From NCBI GenBank assembly GCA_030704615.1, contig CM060733.1, positions 18,042,001-18,106,000 on the forward strand: a stretch of 64,000 nucleotides of DNA, in the 5' to 3' direction. Position numbers and translations under genes: made by a program. Below the pieces are notes generated by a model. The model made no database searches. It worked only from the letters and a program-made list of their open reading frames with translations, and was not told the origin of the DNA. The stretch is from Takakia lepidozioides (Eukaryota; Streptophyta; Takakiopsida; Takakiales; Takakiaceae). Of the stretch, positions 12,192 through 24,202 are shown in pieces. Each line of letters begins with the position of its first letter. Position 1 is the stretch's first letter.

Positions 12192-13420
12192 AGGGACAGT
12201 ACCTCCTTTCACTGGCAAGTTATCAATTCCACCACCTAATGCACTCACGCATATTGCACTTGAATGGGAGCTGGGATTATCCTATCCACATCAAGTGGAC
12301 CTAGTTGGAGGGGGTGAACATCACCAAGACATGCACGTGGCATACATCCCATTGGATAGGGGGCATAAGATTTTCTTGTTGGTGATGAAAACCACCAACA
12401 AATCATCAAGTAGATGTGGTTACATATTTTTGTGATGAAAACCACTACCCCTAACGGGGGTTGATTATATCCTACACACTCCATACCTACCTTGGTGAAG
12501 TAAGGATTAGCTTGCCACAAACTACAAGACAGCCTAGACAAACCTTTGATGCTATTTTGGACAAAGGCGTTTCCAATGACCAACAAATTTTCTGAGCAAT
12601 ATTACCTACTCCTATGTCAAGTACTCTTTAAGAGGGGAATCAACCAGGACTACAATAGGTGGTCAGACAGGGAGTAAGGTTCCATGTTATAATCTATCAA
12701 CCCCTACTTACCACAATTTCATGGACGTGAAAGACATTTGAGTTCTCGAATATTTAAATAAAACATGACATGATAGTAGGTCACATGACAAGCATATATA
12801 ATACTATTCAAATAAGCTTAAATAGTAAGCTCTAAAATCTGAATGCTAATAGAGATATGACTTACCAAAATTATTTATTTAATGTATGTATTATTGTTCA
12901 TATGTACAATATGAGATATGATATATATTAGCAATGAGATATGTATGATGATATATCTTTGCTACCTACTAACGAGAAACATCCATCTATTCATATAATC
13001 TTCAATAAGTCCTACATTTTTTATTTTTTATTTTGATAAACAGGGGATGGACTCGGCCCTGAGAAATTTTATTGAAAAAAAGAGGGTACAAAAGTGAAAA
13101 ACATATCCACTTGGAGCCCACATCACTGATGCTAGCGGCTGCTAGCCATGATACCAGCGGCAAGGAGGTTTGAGCTGGAAAAAATAACCAGCATTAGGAA
13201 ACCATGAGGATATATCATGAAGATGGGGTGACACCCAGGACAAGCCCCTAGGGCTACAATCAGGTAACTGATAGAGATTTGACTTACATATTATTTTATT
13301 TATCCATAAAATAATATGAGATAAAAATAAATACACTATCATTCATATGTACTAGTGTGGCCTCTGCTGTTGAGCACATAAAGTTATGACCATGTGTACC
13401 AAAAGACATATGAGGGCTAA
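12192..13420. other. Gene-free AT-rich stretch
   Basis: No gene is seen. The phrase gatgaaaaccac recurs at about 12382 and 12433. Confidence 0.45.
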
Positions 13421-13421
13421 T

Positions 13422-15830
13422 TTTCCGAAAAAAATCCAATTTGCTATCTTTCATGAATTTTCAATGACAAAAAATACTTGAAATTCACTATCTCCCACAC
13501 AACAGGTCCAACCGACTCAATGCATTATAATACAAGATGTAAATTATAAATATGAGCATTCATCTACCTAATAAATTTGGTAGATTTTTTTTTGTTTTTT
13601 GTTTTGTTTTGTTTTGTTTTGTAGTGTTGTTGAGATCTCCCAAACCGCAAGGGTCCGCATGGGGTCTTGATACCACTGGAAAGCTCTCGATGAGTAGAAG
13701 TGCATTGAGGTGGTTTCATAATTTTTGGACCTACGGGGTGGGAGATCTTGAGTTCAAGTATTTTTTGTCATTGAAAATTCATGAAAAATAGCAAATGGCA
13801 CAGGCCAAACTAGTATGTATAATGATGTATCATTTCTAACTAAAGACATCCACCTATTCTAATATACCAAGCGGCTAGTTGCATATGGCTCCTCTTTTTG
13901 AATAGCAAAATCTACTTTCATCCATAATAAACTTGAGAAAATCATCAATTTATTCTTCATAAATTGTTCAACAAGAGAGATGTTACTTAACCCTTAAGTT
14001 CCCAAGCGACCTGAATAGGGTCACTTTGAATTTGAGGTTCAACCTAATTTTTGCAGATCTAATCTGATGGGGCCACTCCTGAAGCTTTAATGACAAGGGA
14101 TTTGTCTCGAGTATGATGCAAAAAACAAAACTAAAAAAAAACAAAAGCTGCGACCTACAAAAAATATCTTAGACCTCTCATTTACGTTTTGGGCCTGAAA
14201 AGGGTTTGTTGACCACTGACGTGGCAGGTAAACAAGCCCAAAACATATTGCACTCCAAAGGCCATTTTTGGCAGAAAATTAGCAATTTTGGAGAAAGCAC
14301 GTCACCTTGTGGTGTGTGAGCATTACATACACACGTCCACCATTGGCTTTTAAAAAATTTGTAGAAAAAAAAGTACTTCATTTGGAGGCACATTTTCTCT
14401 TGTCAATTTTGAGATTTCAACCCCTATGTAATTGCATGCATAGCAACCATAGGTGAAAAAATCAGTTGGACCTGCAATTTAGTGGGGTCATAGCCACTCC
14501 ACTATTGATTTGGAAATGGTGGGTCTTGGGGCAAGCAAAATTGGATAAAGCTAGGTTTTGATTTGGTCAAACCAATTTCTTTCTCACTTTTTCTTTGGGA
14601 CCTGATATTTGAGGTCTGGGCCAATGGTATAATCTCACAATTTCCACAGTGGATTTGGCTCATTTTTTGGTATGTCATGCATAAATGAGCTGCACCCACT
14701 ACTATAAGGCTGGAATCTCTGGATGATTTTTGGTAGGTTTCTAGGGGCAATTTACCGCAGCTGGGTACCCAAAATTGGTAAAAAGTCAAAAAAGGGCTTG
14801 GGAACTACCTGGAGGCATAGGAAGTAGTTTTCAGCAAAGTAGATGAGGTGACACCTGGGGGTACAACAAGGGCTTATCGATTTTTGGCACTGATGCGTAG
14901 TCTCCTCTTTAGAATAAAGAGGAGATATATAAAATATCATTCATATGCATAATAAAATATATAACTTATATATATTAGCTAGCATTCATCTATATACTAA
15001 ACAAGGTAGTTTGGTTTGGTTTGTTTGTTTTGTTTTGTTTCATTTTGTCATTGAGATCTCCCAAATCGCAAGGCCTCAGCCTGGGGTCTTAATACTGATG
15101 GAAAGCCCTCAATGTGTAGGGGTAGGTCGAGGTGGTTTCATAATTTTTGGACCTACTCTGTGGGAGATCTGGAGTTTCAAATACTTTTCGTCATTGGAAA
15201 TTCATGAAAGTTAGTAAATTGGGGTTTTTTAGAATATTGGCCCTTCATTTTGTCTTTTGGTACACACGGTGGTAAATGTATGGCTATTTTAACTTTGGTG
15301 TTTACATATGCTCAACGGCAGAGGCCACATTAGTATGCATGTATAATGATTAAGCTTCGTAGTTTGTTTTGTCTTGTTTTGTTTTGTTTGTTGTAGTGTC
15401 GCTGAGATCTCCCAAACCGCAAAGCCTCCACGCGGTCTTGATAATGCTGGAAAGCCCTCGATGATTAGGGGTGCATCATAAATTTTGGACTTGCGGTGTA
15501 GAAGATATTGATATTGATATTGATATGGAAGTACTTTTTTGTCATTGGAAATTCATGAAAAATAGCAAATTGGGTTTGTTTTGGAATATTGGCCCTTCAT
15601 TTGTCTTTTCGTACACATGGTCATAAATGCATGTGTTCAACAACACAAGCCACACTAGTGTATTAATGATATACAAACGTCAAGAGACATCCAGATTATT
15701 TTTGGACCTGTGGAGTGGACAATATTTAAATTTCAAGTACGTTTTGTCACTGAGAATTCATGAAAAACAACAAGTTGGGTTTTTTGGGAACATTGGCCCT
15801 TCATTTGTCTTTTGACACACATGGTATTAC
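13422..15830. repeat. Dispersed repeat family with (TTTTG)n edge, several copies in both orientations
   Basis: A unit of roughly 215 bp recurs at about 13576-13790, 15005-15225 and 15360-15590, with partial copies at 15690-15830 and, inverted, at 13422-13510. A further inverted full-length copy is at 18045-18240. Each full copy starts with a TTTTG-type run, then gagatctcccaaaccgcaag, a GTCTTGAT-containing middle, ttttggacct and gtcattgaaaattcatgaaa. Read on the other strand, the unit ends in a CAAAA-rich tail after gagatctcaacaacac, which suggests a SINE or a LINE 3' end. No target duplications could be fixed because flanking sequence is also shared. Confidence 0.65.
13991..14890. mobile_element. 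Degenerate piggyBac-related element, one end recognisable
   Basis: TTAA at 13987-13990 is followed by CCCTTAAGTTCCCAAGCGAC and a gggtc-containing stretch. These align with the inward-read right ends of the elements at 4187-8897 and 16023-17166. Further in, 14560-14580 carries tttggtcaaacc, the complement of the ggtttgacca word shared by both relatives. The other terminus and its TTAA were not found, so the end at 14890 is approximate. Confidence 0.5.
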
Positions 15831-16022
15831 TATTTTATTGCTCATCTCCACTCCTACTACATGCACATTATTCTACATCATGAATCTCATAGCAATCACA
15901 ATACATTATGTGCTCAACGGAACATGCCATACTAGTGTAAATTACATATGATAGTATTTCTATGTATAATAATAAATACAAACTTTGAGAGACACCCACT
16001 GCACCTATTGAGATAATCTTAA

Positions 16023-17166
16023 CCCTTCAAGGACGAGCCTGTTTTTGGTGGGCCCCGTCTAAAACCAGCCATACCCTCATGGATGAGGGTGTATCTCCCA
16101 CTGGACAAACATCCGAGGGGATGAACCGTTCCAAAGTCATCCTACCTACTTCATGCACCTGAAGTAAAAATTTCAGGAGAATTGACCGTTTAAAGTGGCA
16201 GATGATAACAAAAATTCTAGGCTTTTTTTTTTTTGTTGGATATATTTTCAACATGAAAATTTGGTTTGACCAAGCAGATTGCCAACCTTTTTGATTTTTC
16301 ATTGATACAGCCTACCCAGATTCAGATTATATGGCATCCACAGCAAAGCCTCCCAAAATTCCAGAGCCAAATTCCAAAAATGCATAATGGTTGCTTTGTA
16401 TGGGAAAACAGGGGAGTCAAAATGCCAATTTCTCTCAGGGAAAAACGCATCCCCCCAAATGTGGGGCAATTTGTGAGGGAATCCAAATTCCTCTGGTCAT
16501 GTTGTTGTTTGCCTACCTACCGAGTACCCTGGAAAAAAAATTCCACATTCTAAGCTCTTTGTAGGCAAAGATTGCCAAAAAACCGAATCCCTACTTGAAT
16601 CCCAGCTCCTGCCAAGATTGCCGGAGACGGTGGACATTCCCGGCAAACAATTCGGCCACGTCATCACAAACCAAGGAATTCACGGGGCCCTCCACCCTGC
16701 GTTCCAGCGCTCTCCCTCCATGACCTGCCAACGGCCACCTGATTGGGCCACGCACCTAAACCCTACGGGTGAGAATCTCCCGCCCCCGCCACCTGCCACC
16801 TAATTGGGCCACGTGCCTGGTGTTTCGCGCGTGCCGGGGGTCCGCCGCTGTCCGCACGGGCGGACATGCAGCCCCCCCTGTCACCCGCGGCCGGCAAACG
16901 CCCACCCCCCAATCCTGCCTGCCACGTCTGCCAGTCAACCTGCTGACAGGCCCAAAACCACAGGATTTTGGGTACCCCTCCAGATTCCAAAAAATCCTGA
17001 CTGCGGGGGATTAGATTTTTTAGGGTGCGATCAGCACAGGGGGCGTAAATATTTATGGGCTACACTTTTCGTTCAGGAATCGTTTTCATCCGACATGATC
17101 TGCGCATTTATCATCCAATCGAAATTTCGACCAGACCCAAATTCGGGTCGCCTCGTCCTTGAAGGG
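16023..17166. mobile_element. Non-autonomous piggyBac derivative (1144 bp)
   Basis: TTAA flanks both ends (16019-16022 and 17167-17170), with perfect 15-bp inverted repeats CCCTTCAAGGACGAG. Left and right subterminal sequences match those of the 4.7-kb piggyBac element: the gcctgtttttggtggg block after the left repeat, ggtttgacca about 240 bp in, the GTCCGC palindrome and the gattttgggt to ttcatcc block near the right end. No transposase remains. It is best read as an internal-deletion derivative mobilised by a relative of the 4.2-8.9 kb copy. Confidence 0.88.
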
Positions 17167-17555
17167 TTAAATAAGCTCTAGATCAGAAAACTGTTCATTA
17201 GAGATTTGACTAACAAAGATTTTTGATCTATCCATGAAGTACCGTAGAGTCCGCTCTAACGGACCTGTCTGGAATCATTAATACATGCAGGTCGCCAGGT
17301 TCGTCAGGCCTAATGACAATATTAATTTTTTCATCTAAGTTTCATCTGATTTTTTTGGTAGTTAGTACTAGCATTCACTACTGTAATGTTTTTGCATTCG
17401 ACAATTCTCACCTTTTTTCCCCAAAGTCACTTTTTAAAATGAAAATATTCCCTCTTTCATCTACTCCCGGGCAAAATTTTAAAATATTCATCATCTCTTA
17501 AAATTAATTAATTAAAGTCGGAATAGAGCGACCTCTACAATTTTATATATACTAG

Positions 17556-17970
17556 GGTAGCCTGTGCCATTGGCCCAAGTGTAAGATTTTCTATGTATCC
17601 GAGTGCGTCTCTTTTGTTGAGGCCCAAGTGCGACCTCTAGGGTAGCATGTGCCTTTGGCCCATGTAGGAAGAGTTGAAATCTAAGACCGAGTGCAATTTC
17701 CTATGTGCAATGCGTCTCCTATGTCGAGGCCCAAACTAGCCTATGCCGTTGGCCCATTTGTGAAGAATTGAAATCTAAGTCCATGTGCAATTTCCTACGT
17801 ATCCAAGTGCGTCTCCTATGTTGAGGCCCATCTAAGCCCAACTGCAATCTTCTATTTATGTATCCAAGTGCATCTCCCCATGTAGAGGCCCAAGTGTCCA
17901 GTGTCATGTAACTTGCCCAAGTGCAATCTTCTATTTATCCGAGTATGTCTCCCATGTCAAGGCCCAATTA
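17556..17970 (+). repeat. Degenerate tandem array
   Basis: About five imperfect units, each carrying variants of gtatccaagtgcgtctcc, atgttgaggccca and cctatgccgttggccca, lie in direct order with variable spacing of roughly 60-125 bp. There is no coding potential. Confidence 0.7.
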
Positions 17971-18425
17971 TTTTTTTCCATTAATTTATTTAGTAATATA
18001 TCCATTCATTATTGACATATTTCTCTTCGAGGCTCCGGGAAAGCCCACTTTGCTATTTTTTCACGAATTTCCAGCGACCAAAAGTACTTGAAATACCACA
18101 TCTCCTACACCGCAGGTCCGAAAATCATGAGACCAAGCCGGTGCACCCCCTTCCCGTCGAGGGCTTTCCAACGATACTAAGCACCAGGGCTGGGGCCTCG
18201 CGGTTTGGGACATCTCAAATCTACAAAACAAAACGTTTGGCTTCATATATTGATCATCATTCATATGTGTAATATGAGAGATAAATTATACATATTAGTA
18301 TAATGAGATGTAAGTTATACAGTTTTTTTCTTTTTTGACCAACAGGGGACAGTGGCCCTGGATATTTTAACATAAGTTATAGGAAGCTTGGTTTACTATT
18401 CATAGAGGAGGTCTCATCCGAGGTA

Positions 18426-18620
18426 AAATATTCATGTTCGGCGAGTGGCGAGGGCGGGCTACAGCGGGCGACGAAGGCTTGCCGGAGCAGCCCAGCCACT
18501 GCCGGTATCCGCCGCGCTGTCTCAATAAAGGCGCCTGTAATCAGTGCGTACAGCATACACTATCACTGCTCTATACGCTCATCCTTCATGCCTTCAATCG
18601 ATAGCCAGGCCACACATGAC
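18426..18620 (-). repeat. Second copy of the repeat at 11036-11230
   Basis: It is inverted relative to the first copy and shares ccggagcagccca, ctgccggtatccg and caataaaggcgcctgtaat. Its right part runs into the inverted-repeat element that follows. Confidence 0.6.
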
Positions 18621-19291
18621 GGATGCAAAGCCTCAACGCAGGACCTTGGCGCGCAGCGGTGCCAGGCCGTTCCTACACGCCCAGCGGGACGTCCGCTCGA
18701 CGTAGTTTTCTAACGCAAGAGAACCTGGGTTATGCAGATGGAAGTGCGTTCCTTGAAAGCTGCAACCTGTAGTAGGGCGTCACCAATGTGGGAAGGCTGC
18801 ATGAGAGCAAGAAAAGGAGGAAATAACGTTGTACGTCACCCTTTGCCTTAGGAACCAATACCTGCTGTTGAAACTGGGTCCCACCAAGGAGCCACCATGG
18901 AAAGATGGGGCTTGTGTGGCCGCTCCCCTTGCAACCGACGTTGGGAAGACGCCGTTCTTCATAGCCAGGCCACACATACCATTTGCCTCCGTTGGCACCC
19001 AATTTCAACAGCAGGGATTGGTTGCGAGAATCCAACAAGGCAAAGGGTGACATCAGTCCTGCCTTATTTCCTCCTTTTCTTGCTCTCATGGCGCCTTCCC
19101 ACATTGGTGGCGCCCTAACTACAGGTTGCGGAACGCACTTCCATCTGCATAACGCAGGTTCTCCTGCGTTAGAAAACTACGTCGAGCGGACACCGGGCGT
19201 TTAGGAACGGGCTGACACCGCTACGCGCCAAGGTCCTAAGTTATGGGAACTGCACTGAGGCTTTGCATCCGTCATGTGTTGGCCTGGGTAT
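18603..19291. mobile_element. Long imperfect inverted repeat (foldback-like element)
   Basis: The left arm (about 18603-18880) and right arm (about 19005-19291) are reverse complements over roughly 270 bp. Matching blocks include acacatgacggatgcaaag, ccgctcgacgtagttttct, atgcagatggaagtgcgttc and gagagcaagaaaaggagg. Small indels separate the arms, and the roughly 120-bp centre contains a second catagccaggccacacat. No gene is present. Foldback transposons and inverted duplications both look like this, and no target duplication was identified. Confidence 0.65.
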
Positions 19292-20159
19292 GAGTCTCAC
19301 TGCCTTTGTTTTGTGTTTTTTTTCCGGTTTTTCTCCTCTTTTTTGGGAAAGGAAAAGAAACCGTCCCCTGTAAACAAAAAAGAAAAAAAAATAAGCCCTT
19401 GAGTTTGGTCCCTTTTGGCTGGGCCTGTGATTAGGGCTTGATTTGCTCAGTGTGAAAGAAAAATTATGTTGTTTCTAAAAAAGAAGGAACAGTACAGGCA
19501 GTAAGTAGCTCTGAGTGGGGGTGGGCAGAGCAGGCAAAGTGCGTGAGGGTGGCCCACCTGCACACCTACCCAGCCCTGTCATCCACTGCTTTCTGTCATA
19601 ACCGTGGATGAACGTACGGATGAACAGTGTAAAGAAGCTTCCTTTCTAGATCACCTGTCATCTGCCTCTGTCCATCCCAGTACTATCCACAGCAGCAGCC
19701 TGGAGTAATGCACTAGGAATATCCACCACGACAACCCTGTGACCTGCCTTAGCGGCGTGTCGGTACTTACGTGTCAGGCCACGGTGCTGATGTTCATCCA
19801 CAGAGCGTCATCCAGTATTCATACCCTATGCACGTTGTCGGCGATGGTAAGTAGCTGGCCCAATCTTGAGGAGACACGTAAGCATATCGCGTCAATAGCG
19901 GTAGATATTCAGGGACTATTATCGAAGGAAGGGAAAGAGAAAACGAATACCGAGACCACTGAATCCGACGGCGCAGAGTCCTGGCTGACAACCGCTTCCG
20001 TCGGCGGCGGCACGTGGCGTGCTGCCAAAGGAACCGGCGGATGAACCTCAGCCAGCTCATCCATGCTGCCTGCCCTACGTCTCTGTCGGTACCAGGTAGC
20101 TGCTGCCGAACGAATGAAGAATGTTCCCCGGATGAATCGTGTCCAGCTGTCTGCCGGTC
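19292..20159. other. Gene-free stretch
   Basis: Open frames overlap on both strands at 19739-20253 without motifs or splice signals. No gene is supported. Confidence 0.45.
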
Positions 20160-20525
20160 AGTGGCTGGACCCGACATAGCACACGAGGGGGAACGGAATC
20201 TGTTATGGGCCAAGTGGACCCCCGTACAGTTAGTCAAGCCAATCACTGCCTAACGGATTACGTAATCGGACATGGGGTCGTGTTATAGCGGTCACCCAAC
20301 GTTTCATAGGGTTTGGCCCGGCACTTGTCAATGTTTCACCACGTGGCAAGTCTTCTTTGGCTGTCGTGGCTCTGATACCGACATCTGGAGCGACAAATCC
20401 GAGTCCGACCCGGTCTGGTGGGTGGGTGGACCTGACACAGCACACGAGGGGGGACCGGAATCTGTTAGGGGCCAAGTGGACCCGCTTACAGTTAGTCAAG
20501 CCAATCACTGCCTAACGGATTACTT
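20160..20525 (+). repeat. Two direct copies of a 100-bp unit about 260 bp apart
   Basis: Copies at about 20165-20265 and 20425-20527 share tggacc, gcacacgagggg, cggaatctgtta, gggccaagtggaccc and the 20-bp word gttagtcaagccaatcactg followed by cctaacggatta. Confidence 0.75.
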
Positions 20526-20697
20526 AATGGCCTTGGTTATCGTGTGGGGGCTTCTTTCTAGAAAGCAAGCATTGACTGACTGACAATAACAAGTGCGGCT
20601 TATTGTCACGTAGAGTTGCTGTGAATGCGCTGAGCATCGGGCCCACAGCGCATCAAATGCTTCAACGATGCGTCGTTATTGCAATCAATCAAAGCGT

Positions 20698-21380
20698 CAC
20701 TCATCCATTCATCTCTCCTCACGTTCACGCACTCGAAATCTGCAAACAAACAGTTTAGGTGAAGAGAGAGAGAGTTATTAGCAAGACAGGCTAATCTGGC
20801 AACTAAATCTTGTATTATTCATAATCCCCTGTGATTAGGATCTAATCACACATCCATTCATCTCTCCTCACGTTCACGCACTCGAATTCTGCAAACAAAC
20901 AGTTTAGGTGAACAGAGACAGAGTTATTAGCAAGACAGGCTAATCAGGCCACTAAATCTTGTATTGTAATTGATAAGCCCCTGTGATTAGTATCTAATCT
21001 CAAATATCGACGACAAATCTCTCCTGTTCACATTCTCACATTGCTGATGCAGAACTCAAATTCTGCAAACAAACGGTTTAGGTGAGAAGAGAGCGAGTTA
21101 TTAGCAAGACAGGCTAATCAGGCCACTAAATCTTGTATTGTAATTGATAATCCCCTGTGATTAGGATCTAATCTCAAATGTCGACGACAAATCTGTCTCC
21201 TGTTCACACACATTCTCACAGTACCGATGCTGCACTCGAATTCTGCAAACAAACAGTTTAGGTGAAGAGAGCGAGAGTAGCAAGACAGGCTAATCAGGCA
21301 ACTAAATCTTTTATTGTAATTGATAAGCCCCTGTGATTAGGATCTAATCTCAAAGATCGACGACAAATCTGTCTCCTGTT
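20698..21380 (+). repeat. Four-unit tandem array, period about 150-180 bp
   Basis: Units repeat the order cgaattctgcaaacaaacag, tttaggtgaa, gagttattagcaagacaggc, aactaaatcttgtattgtaa, ccctgtgattaggatctaat and acgacaaatct. A single related unit lies at 23870-24010, directly downstream of the GH3 gene. The array therefore appears to be an amplification of the GH3 3' flank next to its decayed copy. Confidence 0.8.
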
Positions 21381-21394
21381 CACACACATTCTCA

Positions 21395-21840
21395 CAGTGC
21401 CGATGCTGGATGCGTTCCATGGCATGAATTGACGGGAAGCAGATGGTGATGGATTACTGAAAGTCCCGGGAAAGTCTGGAGAAGGATGGCTGTGGACGAG
21501 GCCACACAAAATTCAGAGGCATTCCAGACAGAGAGAGAAAAGAAAAAGGTACCCTTCAGTTTAGTGAAGAATCCACTTTGCCAGGCTTGAATTAGGGCTG
21601 CTGCTTCTCGGCTCTCTATTGATTGATGGCCTCGGGCCCAAGTGTGGAGTGTAGCAGCCTGATGGAGAACAATGTGATGCCCTGCTTCCTTGATTCGGGC
21701 GGTGGGGTAACACTTCTCTGACTAGAGTATGTAGGTATCGCGGTGTGGCGCTCCTGTGTATGGGAGACCAGCATCTATGCTAGTTGCACAGCGGCTTCAT
21801 TCACGGTGAAGTTCTTGATTATGGCTCCCATAAGCGAACG
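21395..21840 (-). pseudogene. Decayed partial copy of the NagZ-like GH3 gene 3' end
   Basis: This stretch closely parallels 24040-24560 in the same orientation. Shared blocks include ttagtgaagaatccac, ttgccaggcttg, ctctcggctctctattgat, tgtggagtg, agcagcctgatggagaa, ctgcttccttgattcgggc, acttctctgactagagtat, gtgtatgggagaccagca and gtgaagttcttgatta. It lacks the part corresponding to about 24255-24390 and has further small losses, so it cannot encode the domain. It lies between the amplified 3'-flank array and the UGT start. Confidence 0.8.
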
Positions 21841-21913
21841 TACCACATTGCCTGATATATCAGTGACTTATTATTGAGGATTGACAGACCTCCTCGGAAA
21901 GACCTGGAAGATC

Positions 21914-23384
21914 ATGTTGAAGGAATTATCGGAGTTTCATGGAGTTCACGTTGTCGTCTTCCCTTTCCCGATGCAAGGCCACATTGCCCCAGCCGTTCAA
22001 TTTTCGAAGTGCTTGGTGAGATATGGCGTCCCTGTTACCTTCGTCATCATGACCCCCAATCTGGCTGGCGCGGGACAAAATTTGTTTGAAGATCCAGGAT
22101 TCCAATCACGCAACATGATCCGCTTGGTAGCTCTTGATATCCCTGAGGGATTATATGGTCGGGACTTCAGTATGGTAACGTTCAAAGACCTAAAAGTGAT
22201 CACAATGAACATGAACGGAGCATTTGAAGATCTCCTAGGGTCATTGGTGGAGTTTGCTGAAGCTTACGATCCCGGGCCTCCTACTTGCATCATTTCTGAT
22301 ATCTTTTTGGGTTGGACTCAGGTATCTTCCCGACCGAGCGAGTTCTGACATTGTTTCTCTTAGAATGTTCAGATTAGGTGGTCCGTCCGGATTCTGATAT
22401 CAATATTTATGATAGTCTTGAGCTCTCTTCTCCAACGATCCATGAGTGTGCAGGATATAGGTAGTCAACAGGATATAGCTCTCTCTCTCTCTCATAACAC
22501 CGTTCGTTGATGAAATTGCATGGGGTACAAGATGTAGCCAACAAGTTTCAAATACCCAGATATTGTCTGTTTCCATCGCCTGCGAGTGTTCTTTCATTAC
22601 CGTGTCACATTCCCAGTTTGGAAGCGCAGGGCCTAATCCCTGTTAAGGTCTGATGCGAAGCCCTTGATCATTCCTGGTTTCCCTCTACTTAGGTGTGGCG
22701 ATCTGTCGAATACTTTTCGGGAGACTGGAACACAAGCAGACAAAGGCATGTATGTATCATTCAGAGCGTGTTCTGGAAGCTGCTGGAGTGCTCGTGAATA
22801 GTGTTTATGAATTGGAATCTGGAGCTATTGAAGGCTTACGGAACAGATTTTGTAGCGAGGCAAAGTTGACCCAGGTGGATTGGCATCTATACACCTCAGA
22901 GACTGCGCAAGTTCCACACATCCGGGAACTCCTCCCCGCAGGTTTCATGGAAAGAACAAAGGATAGGGGTCTAGTTTTCTCAACCTGGGCGCCACAGCTC
23001 CATATATTGGGCCACCCTGCTGTTGGAGCTTTCCTAACCCACTGTGGATGGAATTCCGCACTCGAAAGCATCGTAATGACTGTGCCAATGATAGCATGGC
23101 CAATGCTCGCCGACCAGTTGATGAATGTGCGACTCATCGTGGATGTTCTCAAGATTGGAGTTGGCGTCCACAAGCAAGGATATGGAGCAGACGCATTGGT
23201 TGCAAAAGAGGAGATTGAGAGGGCGATCAGGCTCTTGATGCAAGACGAGGATGCACAAGCGTGCAGGAAGAAGGTAACGGAGGTGAGCACAACGGTGAAA
23301 AGAGCTGTGGCCGTCGGATCTTCCCACACCAATTTGCGCCTGTTTCTAAATTCCCTCCTATCCCCTAGTTGTACAAAACACTAA
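21914..23384 (+). pseudogene. UDP-glycosyltransferase (UGT, GT1), broken
   Basis: Plant UGTs transfer sugar from UDP-sugars to small acceptors in the cytosol. Exon 1 (21914-22321, 136 codons) starts MLKELSEFHGVHVVVFPFPM and contains QGHIAP, a typical N-terminal acceptor-domain start. It ends at CAG|GTATCT. Coding resumes at 22531 (DVANKFQIPRYCLFPSPAS), but the base pair before it is AA, not an AG acceptor. The frame shifts near 22645 (to RSDAKPLIIPGFPLLR) and again near 22770 (to ERVLEAAGVLVNSVYELES). The C-terminal PSPG box is readable (WAPQLHILGHPAVGAFLTHC, then GWNS, and closing ADQ, where the final Gln usually goes with UDP-glucose). About 70 residues normally lying between the linker and LLPAGF, with the VLYVSFGS-type strand, are absent. 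Family identity is certain; function is probably lost. Confidence 0.9.
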
Positions 23385-24202
23385 CACATCACAATCCCTT
23401 GATGTTTTTGACAGGGTATTGCACAGGTGCAATACACAAATGGCCCATTGGTGTGAACTGTACAGGGAATTTATAGGATTGCTAAGGGCATTTGAAAGAC
23501 CAAGATAATGGGATATATATCTCAACATGATTGAGAGAATCTTGCAGCCTCAGCCTGGAAATGAATTGAAAGAGTTCCATTTCTTTTTAATGTAAGGACA
23601 TGCTAAATCTAATGCATACTACGCGTGCAAATTGTCCCACATTTCACTCCTCCCAAACACCAAAGCTAAGCCATGTCCAGTTGCTGTTCACATGGAACCT
23701 ACCTGATGCACATTTGGCAACATTCCTCAGCTGATGGAACCTAATGCACCAGACTTGATGCTGAGATCCACACTTGATTCCTCCAAGTTATAAGTTTAGT
23801 GGAACACGGAGCTCCTTGTAGGCTGCTCCTTGACAATCATTCCGTGCCTGCCATGTCCACTCCCAATTTTGCATAGGAATTCTACAAACATACAGTTCAG
23901 GTAAAAGAGAGCTAGCCAGATAGGCTAACCTGGCAACTCAGACTTGTATTGTTCTTAATTCCCTATGATTAGATGGTCCTAAGATCGAGTGTCAAATCTC
24001 TACATCCAATCTGTCTCTTCACACACACTTTGCCCATCCTGGATGAGTTCCACATGAATTGAAGCCAATTGTGTTAGTAAATGTCCTGGAAAATCCTGGA
24101 AAGGACAGCTGTGGATTCCGGACAGAGTGAGAGAAAGGATACCTTTCAATTTAGTGAAGAATCCAGCTTGCCAGGCTTGGATTAGGGCCACCTCTCGGCT
24201 CT
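23385..24202. other. UGT/GH3 intergenic region with one copy of the tandem unit
   Basis: This is the convergent 3' region of the UGT (plus) and GH3 (minus) genes. 23870-24010 is a single diverged copy of the unit amplified at 20698-21380, and the rest shows no gene. A tract at 24040-24200 matches 21400-21620. Confidence 0.6.
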
